64,000 nt of DNA from Poronia punctata (Eukaryota; Ascomycota; Sordariomycetes; Xylariales; Xylariaceae): assembly GCA_022579005.1 (NCBI GenBank), contig MU401541.1, forward strand, positions 68,301-132,300, written 5' to 3'. Numbering within the stretch: position 1 is the first letter of the stretch; every line of letters starts with the position of its first letter. Under the pieces are notes generated by a model. That model worked only from the letters and a program-made list of their open reading frames with translations, did no database searches and was not told where the DNA came from. Shown piece by piece: positions 12,896-23,690 of the stretch. The position numbers and the translations under genes are program-made.

Positions 12896-12925
12896 AAACG
12901 CGCTGTTCGCTGGGCGACCGCGTTT
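12896..12925. promoter_or_regulatory. Inverted AAACGCG / CGCGTTT pair upstream of RNR1
   Basis: AAACGCG at 12896-12902 and its exact reverse complement CGCGTTT at 12919-12925 form a 16-bp-spaced inverted pair about 270-300 bp upstream of the RNR1 start. Both contain the CGCG core of MBF/SBF-type sites. The role is inferred from yeast RNR1. Confidence 0.45.
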
Positions 12926-13105
12926 CAGTAGCCCGTGGCGCGTCGTAGGTGTCAAACAACATTGTTCAGGGCATATTCAATGCCTGCGACCTCCTGTACC
13001 ATAGGAATAGACCCGCTATTGTGCCTGCCCTTTGTACCAAAATATTGATGTCCTTCCTGTGCCTGGCAGCAGAATTATTCAGCAAGGTCTAATAACAGCC
13101 ACTAA

Positions 13106-13111
13106 ACGCGT
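13106..13111. promoter_or_regulatory. MluI cell-cycle box ACGCGT, distal to RNR1
   Basis: A second exact ACGCGT (context AAACGCGTCT) about 480 bp upstream of the RNR1 start codon. Confidence 0.4.
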
Positions 13112-15122
13112 CTGACACGGGTTTGGTTTGCTTGACCTGAGGGGCAATTAAGGTGTGGGGCCATGGTCGATTGCATACTTTACCTAACCCATTCATTGCA
13201 TTGCATACTCTCACTTTGACGCCTTGCAGAATCTTTTATTAGCTTGCATTTATATTTCTTGTCTTGAGTAGATTGAGCATAATGTCAATTCTAGAAAGTC
13301 AGAGTACAGATTTTCTGGGCGATTTTGCAGATATACCTATCAACTCTACTCGTAGGTTAGGCAGTCTGACTCTCAACAGTACTCGTCGAAAAAAGAGAGA
13401 GGCCTGTGCTCCACCATCACCTTCTATACTGTCAAGCTCTTCTGTACGAGTAGAATCAGGTGGTACCGTGTTGATACATGCCATTAGCCATGATTGCCAC
13501 CTACCTCAAGACGTGTTAATGGCGGCCATTGCGTGTATTTACAGAGCCGAATTGGTTTCGCATATCCTCAACAAGCACAACAAGGTGGAAGAGGCCAGTA
13601 TCCATTATCGCATTCTCATGGTTCCAAAAAGGGGCACCGGGATCCCGACAACGATATGACGGTGTACGCTAGGCCGTAGGTAGGTATCCTTCTGTCGTGG
13701 TGAGATGCATATCCGAGTACTTCAAAAAGATCTTTAACATTCCGGCAATATTATTTTCCTAATGAGCGTGAGGGTAGCTGACAAATACTTATGTATGTAG
13801 GAAAACAGCGTGTCTCAATGTAGGTTACTTAGATGCCCCTCACTCATTTCACTACGAGTAGCTCAGACATTTCTCTTTCACAGCACGAGGGATCTCCTAA
13901 AGAAGGAAGATTTCCAGCAAGTACTACCTACAATAAAAGCGGCCGTGTCACCCGAGCCGAAAAAAAAGTCCACAGACGGGCTAGCACGATCAACAATGCA
14001 GAGACTGGACATGTGACATACGATGTGGCATTGCAGTTTTTCGCACTTACACCCTGTCAGAGAGGAGAAAGAAAGATCGGCCGGGTCTGCGGCCTCGCCA
14101 AGACGGCAAGAAGTCTTGAATCTAGTACAGCAAGGATTCGAGAAGTCAAGCTCATATACACGTACCTACCTTGGGTAAGTTAACTTACATGTGCAACTCG
14201 CTTTTAGGACGCCTCAGAGGTCTTCTAAGAGCGCACACGCTGCTTGGCCTAGAGCCATCCCGGATCCGAAAATATTCAGGTCTACGGGAAATAACGACTG
14301 TGGTATACTGCCGCCTATACTCGTAAGTATCGAATATCGCAGGACTGGAGAAGGGGTTTGCCTTTCATCTGGACACACAGGAAGACGGCTAACTTGGTCC
14401 TATTTTATTCTTCCAATGTCCACTAAAATAGCTTGATTTAGTAGCCAAAGGTTAGTGGCAGACCTTAGGACGGACATTAATTACCTAACAGGTGAGCGAA
14501 GACATCACAGCCGTAGTCTGACGAGATATCCGATTCGACTCAAGAAGTATATGTCGTTAGGTAGCTGGTGATTTCTCTGATGTGTACTCGTACGTCTATA
14601 TTTCGATCTCCTACCGCCAAAATATTGAAGTAACCTAGTAGGTAGAACTCAGCTTAGATAATCGGTGAACGACGTAGGTACTTTTACTGGAGGCTAAAAC
14701 CAGCACTAGACTTAGACCACAACTCAAGTCAGATTGGCGCATCCTTCGCCGTGACGAATGGACGCAGATTGGTAGTAAACTTTTGGCGCGAAACACTTGA
14801 GGTGCCCATCACAGCCGGATATCATGCAAGGTATTGCTGGCAGACAAAAAGCATAAGCCAAAGGGATGACCAACTTATCAAGTCATACGATGCATCAAAC
14901 TCGCCCTCTGGGAGGAGCTACGCCGAAGAAATTGTCATCATCGTGTATCCACAGCATTGGTGGGAGTATTAAAGATCGGCCAAGGCTAAGAGGTTGTACG
15001 GACTACAGCTGCAAGTCTACTGACCTAACCCATCTACTAGATACATAAAGGCTATAGCCGAGTTGGTAGCTAATAAAATGGCTTGGGTCCTCGGGAAAGT
15101 GGAAAAGGGTCGGGTTGCATCG

Positions 15123-15132
15123 TATATATAAT
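15123..15132 (+). promoter_or_regulatory. TATA-like element for the short-chain reductase
   Basis: TATATATAAT lies 183 bp upstream of the reductase ATG. The position is plausible for a fungal TATA box with a medium 5' UTR. No transcript evidence is available. Confidence 0.35.
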
Positions 15133-15305
15133 ACCGGTGTGTTTGCCGGTTACGTCGCTAACTAGACTATAAGAGTTATTATGGGGATTGTTGGAGAAGC
15201 CCTACAGTTTGTAAAGACAATCATCGAAACTCGCGTCTTTGCCAGTGTCCCAACTACAACTAAAAGATACCATCTGCACGACGTAATTTAACCGGTCTTT
15301 TCAAG

Positions 15306-16427
15306 ATGTCTATGGGTTTTGACGATTGCGCCGTGGCCCGGGACGGCTTCCCGCGACCGGTCCCCGATACGCCGAGCCATGTCCTTGAACAGTTCAATAT
15401 GGTGGGCAAGGTGGTCGTGGTGACGGGCGCCGCGGACGGGATCGGATATGCTGTGGCCGAGGCCATGGCCGAGGCAAATGCAAATGTTGCCATGTGGTAT
15501 AACTCGTGAGTCGGGAGTTGACGAGCCGAACAATTCAAGCTGAATACTTATACTTATCATGATTGTGAAGAAACGACGCCGCTGTCGCAAAGGCTGCGGA
15601 CTTGGATAAACGCTATGGTCTAAAGACAGTCGCCTACAAGGTTAATGGTACGTTTGAAGATATTCATTCCTAGACGGCACACGTTCCCGCAGCTAGCTAG
15701 GGTCTTGGGTGCTAACTGCAGAACAACAAGTGTCGGATCCCGACGAGGTACAACAGGGAATCGCAAAAGTCTTGGCCGACTTTGGAAAGATAGATGTTTT
15801 CGTCGCCAACGCTGGTAAGCCTCACTCATGCTACTACTCAAAAGAGATTTGGATTGGAACTAGGTCACTAACAAGAATCAGGAATGGCAAATTCCAAGCC
15901 CATCTTGGAACAAACACTAGAGGAATATAGGAAGCTAATGTCGGTGAATGGTAAGACGCAATGATGAAACGAAACAAACCCCTCGACTATTATGTGAAAA
16001 ATTGACTGATTATATTTGTTTTTTAGTCGATGGGGTGGTGATTTGCGCCAAGTACGTAGGCGAGGTGTTTAAGCGCCAAGGCAAGGGGAATCTCATCATA
16101 ACGTCGAGTATGAGCGCGCACATCGTCAATGTCCCTACGGACCAGCCAGTCTACAATGCCAGCAAGGCTTTCGTCACACATTTCGGCAAGTCGCTGGCGA
16201 GAGAGTGGCGTGAGTTTGCCCGAGTTAATATAGTCTCCCCGGGATTCTTCGACACCAAAATGGGCGCGAGCCCTGCTGGCTTAAATGAGGCATACAGAAT
16301 GGCTGTATTGGGGAGACAAGGTGACGTCAAGGAGATTAAAGGTCTATATCTATATCTTGCTAGCGATGCCTCGACATACACGACGGGATCGGATGTCCTC
16401 ATTGATGGAGGGTACGTTCTTCCATAG
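15306..16427 (+). CDS. Short-chain dehydrogenase/reductase (sorbose reductase/Sou-like)
   Basis: NAD(P)H-dependent SDR of the classical type, resembling fungal L-sorbose/xylulose reductases and D-arabinitol dehydrogenases. Probably cytosolic, reducing a sugar or polyol. Five exons: 15306-15505, 15571-15647, 15731-15814, 15882-15950 and 16027-16427, giving 276 aa, normal size. Visible motifs are the cofactor loop VVVTGAADGIGYAVAE (near residue 37), the NAG triad whose last residues straddle an intron (VFVANAG then MANSKP), the ITSSMSAH serine, YNASKAFV with catalytic Tyr and Lys, and VSPGFFDTKM. The second acceptor could be at 15721 rather than 15730, adding three residues, but that AG lies only a few bases after the branch point CTAAC. 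The exact sugar substrate is not readable from sequence. Confidence 0.9.
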
Positions 16428-16827
16428 CGGAAGCTTTGTTTGAAAATAGATAGATAGATAGATTGTGTTGATCAACGAGAAATGAATGTTTACTCCATTC
16501 TAGCCGCGGGGAGTTCGTTTGCTCACCTTGAACGCTGAGACTATGGTCGTACAGTGTATTCTGAACATACTGTAGATATGCAATAACCGAGGATGCACAG
16601 AATACACGTAAACGACCCCACTCATAATGCATTTTCGACAGGATGACTCGAACACTCGAACACTTGGAGACGGGACGACAGGAGGAGCGGTACGTATCTG
16701 CAGGCCAATACCTACTACCTACCTGCAAAAGCAACATTGAACGCCAATGACCCAGATACCCTGTTGAGTTGACTCACGCTGCTTCTGCTGGCACTTCTTA
16801 ATACGATTTTTAGACGGAAGATACCCG
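16428..16827. other. Short intergenic between reductase and TatD gene
   Basis: 400 bp between two plus-strand genes, including a GATA/TAGA repeat at 16448-16462. No gene is seen. Confidence 0.6.
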
Positions 16828-18399
16828 ATGATACGAAGTAAAAGTTTGTTCAAGTGTTTTGCCAGCTCTAGAACTAGCCAACCCTTGACTTTGAGACTTT
16901 TCGTAAGACCTTTTTCGTCGTCTATCGCCAGAATGGCGTCCGATGCGCCGGGCTTGTTGCCGGCTGTCAACTCCCAAGATAATAAGCTTACATACAAACC
17001 ACGATATATCGATGTGAGTTCAGCCATCGAAATGGTCTTCAATCCGGTTAATGATCGAATACAATCCCTGTGATCAAGCTTGGCCTGCTTATATAAAAGA
17101 TGGCTTATGCACTCTACGTTGCACTTCAGTTTTTTTTTAAATCATCAGTCCACTGACTATAGCTGTTTTCAAATATATATAGATTGGAATAAACCTTGCA
17201 GACCCAATATACCGTGGCGTATATCGTGGTAAAACAAAGCATCAGGATGATCTACAAGCCGTAGTATCCCGCGCAAAAGAAGTCGGGTGCGAAAAGCTGA
17301 TAGTCACCGGGTCGGACATGACCAGCTCAAAACACGCACTCGAAATCGCCAAGGAATACCGTATGTATAAAACCGCGAAACACACATAAAACATTCTCAT
17401 AGCTAGCTCTACTAATACCTGACAGCCGGCATCGTCTACACAACAGCAGGCATCCATCCCTGCTCAAGCGCCATCTTCAGCAAGTCATCAGCCCATGAAG
17501 AAGAAACAGCAGACGGGCATAGCACCCCTTGCAACCCGGATCCCGACCAGCCCGTATCAGAGGACCATGATCCGGATCCGGAAAAGACGGCGTCCATCAT
17601 CGCCGAACTCCGCAATCTTTTTGAGTCCGCCCGGGAAACACACCCGGGCGCCCTAGTCGCCTTTGGCGAATTCGGGCTCGACTACGATAGACTGCACTAC
17701 TGCTCGCAGAAACTCCAGCTCCACTCCTTTGCCGCGCAGCTGGACCTCGTGTTATCCCTGAACCCCCAACCTCCGCTCTTCCTACACTCGCGCGCGGCGC
17801 ACGCCGATTTCATCGGGTTATTAAAAGCCAAATTCGGCCCGCGACTCGAGAAGCTCGAGCGCGGTGGCGTAGTGCACAGTTTCACAGGCACGGCCGAGGA
17901 GATGCGCGAGCTCGCCGACTTGGGTTTGTATATCGGTACCAACGGGTGCAGTTTCAAGACGGAGGAGAACTGTGCCGTGGTGCGCGAGATTCCCCTCCAA
18001 CGCCTGATGATTGAGACGGATGGCCCGTGGTGCGAGGTTCGTCCTACGCATGCTGGTTGGCGGTATTTGCTTGATGCAAAGGCTAAGTCTGAGGGGATCT
18101 ATGCTTTTGCGACAGAAGAATCTTCACCCGCGACACAACCACAACAACAACAACAACAACAACCCAAAAATAATACCAAGAACTCATCAAAGAGGAAAGA
18201 ACCGGAGCTTCCTGAGCGTTGGCGAGCCGTCAAGGCGGAGAAATGGGTCGAGGGAGCCATGGTCAAGGGTCGTAATGAGCCTTGCATGATTGAGCGCGTG
18301 GGTCAGATCGTTGCGGGTGTGCGTGGTGAGCCCCTGCGTGACGTGTGTGAGGCTGCTTGGGCGAATACGGTGAAAGTGTTTGGGCTAGACGAAAAATGA
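16828..18399 (+). CDS. TatD-family metal-dependent deoxyribonuclease
   Basis: TatD/TATDN1-type nuclease, a TIM-barrel metal hydrolase that degrades DNA 3'-5' and is linked in yeast to DNA breakdown in cell death. Three exons: 16828-17013, 17183-17360 and 17426-18399, giving 445 aa. IDIGINLADPIYRG opens the barrel; GEFGLDYDRL, FLHSRAAHADF, VVHSFTGTAEEM and MIETDGPWCEVRPTHAG supply metal ligands in family order. It is longer than bacterial TatD owing to an acidic insert (about residues 136-165) and a polar insert containing a seven-residue Gln run encoded by CAA repeats near 18139-18162. The first 35 residues are Arg/Ser/Phe-rich with no acidic residues, like a mitochondrial presequence; an internal Met36 (MASDAP, 16933) could start a non-mitochondrial form. 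Confidence 0.92.
18139..18162 (+). repeat. CAA trinucleotide repeat in the TatD gene
   Basis: Consecutive CAA codons give a short polyglutamine stretch in a predicted surface insert. It is a likely length-variable site. Confidence 0.7.
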
Positions 18400-18865
18400 G
18401 ACAACGTTAGATTTTAGAGGTATTTTTGAAGCGAGGTTGGCGAGTGCGTCCCGTATCATAGAAAGAAAGAACGATAAAGACATAGAAGCGGAGATAGCTG
18501 GCCGGTGCTTCATTCGTATAAGAGGAGGGCCCCTGAGATCGTTTCCCGACGGGGAATATTCCGAGATGACAATACGAGTAGATAGACTACCTAAATAGCG
18601 ACCATGTCTAGGCCTTCGTTTCTCACTCTCTTGATGTGCGGGTTGATACATCACCACGAGAGCAGCAATAGCTGGCTAGAGGTCAAGACATATATAATAA
18701 GATACAATAGCAGACACGCAGGACATTACATATAGAGCGCCGAATACAAAGTGTAACCTACCCAACCAGTAGTACGCAGTAATCCGTGACATATCCTCAA
18801 GCCCCCAAGAACTCGTCGTTTGTAGTGAGTGCCCTTATAGCCAAGCGTACACCCTCAAGCCCCTC
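18400..18865. other. Convergent 3' intergenic region
   Basis: 466 bp between the TatD gene and the Chl4-like gene, whose 3' ends face each other. It probably consists of the two 3' UTRs. No other feature is seen. Confidence 0.6.
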
Positions 18866-20593
18866 TCATAAACCGGAGCCTTTAAATCCTTTAATCCTTC
18901 CGTTTCTTACAGCCCCCATTGTGACGCCTTCTTCCCCCGTCATCCATCCGGGCATACGCGTGCCGTCTATAAAACCTGCCTCGACGAGCTGGCGAATGCC
19001 GGCAAACACGTGAGGCCCGTGGAGCGACATTCTTATATTGGGTCGCCATGCCCACTTATCTCGATCTCTATCCCCTTTCCGCCCTGGCCCCCGGTTGACA
19101 GAAGTCGAGCTCTCATTAGTAGTTGCGTTGGTTGTATCCCACGCATTCTGGATATCGGTATCTTCGTCTCCGTCTTCGCCCTCCTCATCTTCGGAAACCT
19201 GCATTAGACTAGCATCAACGGCGCTGCGGCGACCCTTGGATCTGCGATTGCGACTTTGTCGAGCCATTTCACCATCTGAATCACGCGCGTCGTCCTCGAC
19301 ATCGGCTGGGACTGGGAAAGGAAAAGGGTCGTCGATAATGACATCTACCCTTTCGATGCCTTTTCCGTCACCCAATTTTGCACTGTCTCCAAACCGTGCC
19401 TGTGCGACAAGCCTCTGGCGCTTATGCCGTTCTTTCTCCTCCGCTATTCCAGGGTCCAAGATTCGTTTGCGCGATGGCGGCTTCTGGCTCGTCGCATCTG
19501 TGCTCTCCTTTCCCCTCTCTTCCACAGCATCGTCTGATAAAGGAGGCGTAGGTAGGAGCGTATTAAGCGGGTTATGCACACGCGTATCATCAGCTCGGTC
19601 ACCTGCATATATGCCCCAACCACCGGCTGCTGCGTTTCCCCGTCCAGATCCACGTAAGCTCAGCATGGCCAGGAGATTCTTGGTCTGTAAATTAATAGCT
19701 TTAAGTGTGTATCGCTCCCGTGGTCGCGATAGTGCCTTTGGTATACCCTCCACAACGAGGGTACGCAGCGACCGAGTCTCTGCATTTGTAGTCAACCCAA
19801 CGCTCTGCGGTTTGCTGATATAGATGTGCGGCGACGCATCTGGGAAGGCAATGTAGATCGTCCGCGACGTGTCAAATGTGGTCACGGTACGGGCTGCCGA
19901 GGGTGCCGATGCAGATACGGCAGATATGGCCAAGTCGGTGTTATATGGTGAGTCGAGGACGAGAATTCGTAGAAGAAGAAGCGGGAGACCTTTGGGACGG
20001 TCAAAGTTGTAGTGCGCTTTGAGGTCCGGTAGCACCTCTGCCTGCAGATTCTGGAGAAAGGTGCTAGGGTGAAAGCGCGGAACGTGCAGGGTTGTCTTGT
20101 CGATCTTGTTGTATTTACTGTCGGCATCGACGTCGTCCTCATGCGCTGGCGCATATAGGCGCTGGATCTTGTAACAAGCCCATTTAAGCGTCCCGGGGTG
20201 ATCGTATAGGTACTGCTGATCTGCCATGGCAAGTTGGTACAGGCTTAACCCCTGGCGCCAGTCGCCTTCAAGTATCCGGTCCACGACCTCACGGCGGCTA
20301 CCCTTTCGTGTCTGCATGTCGACGTAGAGCTCTCGGAGTTCGGCCAGCGAGCGAGCCGGCGGGTAGAGATCCGTTTCGTACTCATCTTCGTCTAGTTCTT
20401 CTTCTAGTGACGAATTGCGCAGGAGAGGCGGACAGAGCGCATTGTTATTCGGGTCGAGCCAGTCAAGGACGAGGGAGAGAAGGGACGGTCGTGAAAGTCT
20501 GCTGAGCGCCTTGACCACGGATCGGTTGGAGGGGTCAACACGGAGTGAGGAGGGGAGGCGCGCGGTAGTAGGGAGCGAGAGAGGCGGCGCCAT
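18866..20593 (-). CDS. CHL4: Kinetochore protein Chl4/Mis15 (CENP-N homologue)
   Basis: Inner-kinetochore (CCAN/Ctf19 complex) subunit related to yeast Chl4, fission-yeast Mis15 and vertebrate CENP-N, needed for chromosome segregation. Single exon, 575 aa from the ATG at 20593. That ATG was chosen because an upstream in-frame ATG at 20641 adds 16 residues that do not fit the family start. The N-terminal family signature follows directly: LPTTARLPSSLRVDPSNRSV, then ALSRLSRPSLLSLVLDWLD, with SLAELRELYVDMQ and GDWRQGLSLYQLAMADQQYL further on. The middle region contains the domain core with VEGIPKALSRPRERYTLK. Residues about 360-520 are charged, low complexity and KR-rich (putative nuclear signals PSRKRIL, NRRSKGRR). 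The C terminus GPHVFAGIRQLVEAGFIDG is conserved-looking. I recognise the family from memory, with good confidence. Confidence 0.85.
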   Translation of the reverse strand: MAPPLSLPTTARLPSSLRVDPSNRSVVKALSRLSRPSLLSLVLDWLDPNNNALCPPLLRNSSLEEELDEDEYETDLYPPARSLAELRELYVDMQTRKGSRREVVDRILEGDWRQGLSLYQLAMADQQYLYDHPGTLKWACYKIQRLYAPAHEDDVDADSKYNKIDKTTLHVPRFHPSTFLQNLQAEVLPDLKAHYNFDRPKGLPLLLLRILVLDSPYNTDLAISAVSASAPSAARTVTTFDTSRTIYIAFPDASPHIYISKPQSVGLTTNAETRSLRTLVVEGIPKALSRPRERYTLKAINLQTKNLLAMLSLRGSGRGNAAAGGWGIYAGDRADDTRVHNPLNTLLPTPPLSDDAVEERGKESTDATSQKPPSRKRILDPGIAEEKERHKRQRLVAQARFGDSAKLGDGKGIERVDVIIDDPFPFPVPADVEDDARDSDGEMARQSRNRRSKGRRSAVDASLMQVSEDEEGEDGDEDTDIQNAWDTTNATTNESSTSVNRGPGRKGDRDRDKWAWRPNIRMSLHGPHVFAGIRQLVEAGFIDGTRMPGWMTGEEGVTMGAVRNGRIKGFKGSGL

Positions 20594-23500
20594 GACTATA
20601 TACCTCTCTCCTCTCAGAGAGAGAAAAGTCCGTATGCTCACGCCCGTATCAATGTAATTTACACTCTAATAAAATTAGGCAAATATTTCCAACATATTCG
20701 GCATGGCAGAACCTTCGATGTGGCATGTGGTGGGTAGTCTAGTACTGACCCATTAAACGCGCGACGCGTCTCAGAAGCAATCCAAACAGGCAAGGGCTCC
20801 TTGTTTTGTGCCCATAGGCCATAGCTCAATCAACTGAGGGATCTTCGAGAGGCGTAACTATCAAATAACGATATAACTATGCAAAATCGTGGCCCAGATG
20901 GAACATATTAAACTTTATCTAGCCTTACAGATCATTATAGTTGAGAGTAAAGAGAGATGCGCAATTCTAAAGAGGTCCTGTTATGTCATTGCAACCTTCT
21001 TACCTCACACTAGATAGCATTTGATAGTAATCTCACTTATCGATAACACCGCTTAGTAACAACACACTACCTACCCGTAGGTTATATACCTACCTACATG
21101 TACATAGTACGTGTAGGTGGTCCAGCAAATGCACGTACAAGAAGTAGGAAATATGCGCCTTTCAACAGCAAAAATTGTTCTTGCTCAGCCCGGATTTGCC
21201 TGATCGATATTTCCATGTCGGTGCTCTATTTTAATGCTAGAAAATGATATTTGTGTTTTGTACCGCCGAAATTAAACCGCCTTTGTTGTAGCGGCCCCTT
21301 CCAGATTGGTGGGAAGATGGATATTATTTGCAAAAATAAGTATACCAAGTGGATATTCTCGGTCTGTTCCTCGTTACACCCCACTATCCAGCTCCAGATC
21401 GAAGCATTTCAAAACGGGGAAACGGCACTACCCATCTTTTAAGAACCGTTGAAGATGAGTGACCATTAAAAATCTCACCATGAGCTGTATTAATAACGGG
21501 GGCATATCGGAGACGTAGCTTAGTACTTGTTATAAGTCGGTTCGGGATTTGACTGCCAGTTGAGCAGCACGAGTAACTTGCATATGTGAAATATGCTTGC
21601 TTGTTGCTTATAAATCTGCCAAGTAAGATGTTGCAATAGCATTTACCCCTCTAAAGGTAACACAAGCTACGAACCTGTCATCTATAGAACTCAGTAAGGA
21701 AATCTGACATGCCTTTGAACTGCCTTGTAATGCATGAGTATGTGCGCCGTTAGTATGCAGTCAGAATATAACCTTGTGCTATCAGTGGAACCCCGCTTTA
21801 TGATACCTTACAATTGGAAGTTCTAGGTTACATGCCTTTCGCCAGGAAAGAGTGAAACCTACCACCGGACTACGGTACTGCCCGGAGATGAGACGCCAGA
21901 CCTTTGTGTACCCGTCAAATCCTATGGTAGCTTATAAATCCACCTAGACAAGACACTATTTACCACTGGCGGCGCAGTGTTATCCCATATATTCCGGTAA
22001 CGGCTCTTGTCAGTTGAATATTGTGTAGCTAACCTATATGTGTCCCTTACAGGTAGGGTCCGGCAGGGCTACCCGACGGCTGTGCAAGGTCTTCATGAAA
22101 ACTCCAGGTGTGTTGATCTGGACAACACCGGCTCACCTAAACTATATGCTACCAATTGGAAGTACTATTGTCTTCACCATATAGCTCTAACAAGACTGTT
22201 CCAATGATCGCCTTTGTCTGCACCATATGATCTCATATGGGATCCGGATACAGCCGTGAGTGCGGAAAGGAGGGAAGGTGAACGCATAAAGGGCCTACTG
22301 CCGAGGTCGGGGGGTACGTACGTTTAGGTGTCGATTTAGGTACCTCAGACTTTGTAGAAAGATCCGGGAAGCCGATAGGTGTACACCTAGGCACCGTTGA
22401 TTATAAATCTCAAGATCTACTAGTATCCTGTATGAGGCCTAACGGCATCTGTGTAAATCTGGTAATTATCATGCAGAGTTAGTAGGTAGGCACGTAGGTT
22501 AACCTAGGTTAGGGACTTACATAATTGAAGTGCGTAACTACTATTTAAATCGCATGCAAAGGCTTCCAAGCTTAGTATAAACAACACAGTATTGCGTGCC
22601 TCATCCGTATATAAAAACACATGAATACCTAATAATCAGGGTCCAGGGACCACCTTGTTTCTATTACCAGTACCCTACGACAATAACTATTACCTTATTA
22701 TCTTTGCAGCCAGGTTCAATTTGTAAAATCGAAAGCCCCAAGCCTCTTGCAAAATATGGGCGTGGGATGGGAAAATGATACAATGCAATGATTGGTTGTA
22801 TTGGACTGGAGCTTGCCTATTCTAGTCAAGTTCACTTTGTTGGCCCGTGCTCTTGCCGCTTATTTCATACAACCATCTCCACTCAGGCGTTGCACCACCT
22901 CCTCCCTAGCGCAGCTACCAGTAGGTATTCGCGCTTGGGGACTACATGCAAGAGTTTGGAGCATCTCCTTGTAGGTATACAGTTATATTTCGGTCAGATT
23001 TGTTGAAATGTCCTTCCTGTATTTAAATGTCACCGGCAGCATGTATAAAATCTTCCGCGTAAATATATTCAGATGCGGAGTGGGGTCATTTTGATACACG
23101 TACATTGTGGAAGTGTCCAGTCTTAACGTCAGTAGACGTCAGCACTCTGCCAGTCAACCCCCACTTCCAGCTCAAAGGATGGTGTGTGTCCATCCGCAAA
23201 GCCTTATTCTTACTAACCGTTTTCGGATTTCAACCGGTGTAAGACTGGGGAAACAACCACGGCCTTTTCACGGGTTCTTTCAGGGTGAACAGTTCGGTCT
23301 TTGAGCCTGCTCACCCTCCGATTCACCATCTAGCCGACCCACCACCCAAGCACTATTAATCGACGGTGGCACGACTAGGGATTTCCTCTCACTATCCAAA
23401 CTCTTCAAAGCCGCTGTAATAATTAGCAACCCCTCCAACCGATTGAATAATAGACGAACTTCCCTTTTTTGGTACAGAAATCATAACGGCCAATTATTCA

Positions 23501-23690
23501 ACCAACTATCCAAAGACGAAACGAGTCGACCTCTGGTCCTCGTTACAAATCAACCGACTTAAAACCGAGGGGGATCGAGCGATCAGTCTGTGCCTGAGCC
23601 CTGGACTACCGCACGAACAGGGGACTTGGACTCGACGAGAAAAAGAGGCTGTCAGGAAATACACGATAGCGACTACAACATCTGGCAAAC
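20594..23690. other. 3.1-kb divergent intergenic region
   Basis: It lies between Chl4 (leftward) and the bZIP gene (rightward). No convincing coding frame. Features seen are TAGGTA-type motifs near 21060-21125 and 22470-22510, and two ACGTCAG bZIP-type half sites at 23126-23142. The final 500 bp are probably bZIP promoter and 5' UTR. Confidence 0.55.
23126..23142. promoter_or_regulatory. Paired ACGTCAG bZIP-type sites upstream of the bZIP gene
   Basis: ACGTCAG at 23126-23132 and GACGTCAG at 23135-23142 lie about 550 bp upstream of the CYS3-like start codon. ACGT-core elements are bound by many fungal bZIP proteins, so auto- or cross-regulation is conceivable. This rests only on motif matching. 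Confidence 0.3.

Larger units (their letters stand above)
12631..15305. other. Intergenic, RNR1 and reductase promoters
   Basis: Divergent promoter region between RNR1 (leftward) and the short-chain reductase (rightward). The longest frame, 131 codons at 13264-13659, has no recognisable domain or neighbouring exon. The RNR1-proximal 500 bp holds the MCB-like sites, and a TATA-like element sits near the reductase end. Confidence 0.55.

Noticed and set aside
13264..13659. 131-codon plus-strand frame.
   Set aside because: No recognisable domain, ordinary length for a chance frame, no supporting splice sites or codon pattern. Could be a lineage-specific gene but not supportable.
15049..15075. 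A-box-like TAGCCGAGTTGG suggesting a tRNA gene.
   Set aside because: No B-box (GGTTCGANNCC) at a suitable distance and no cloverleaf.
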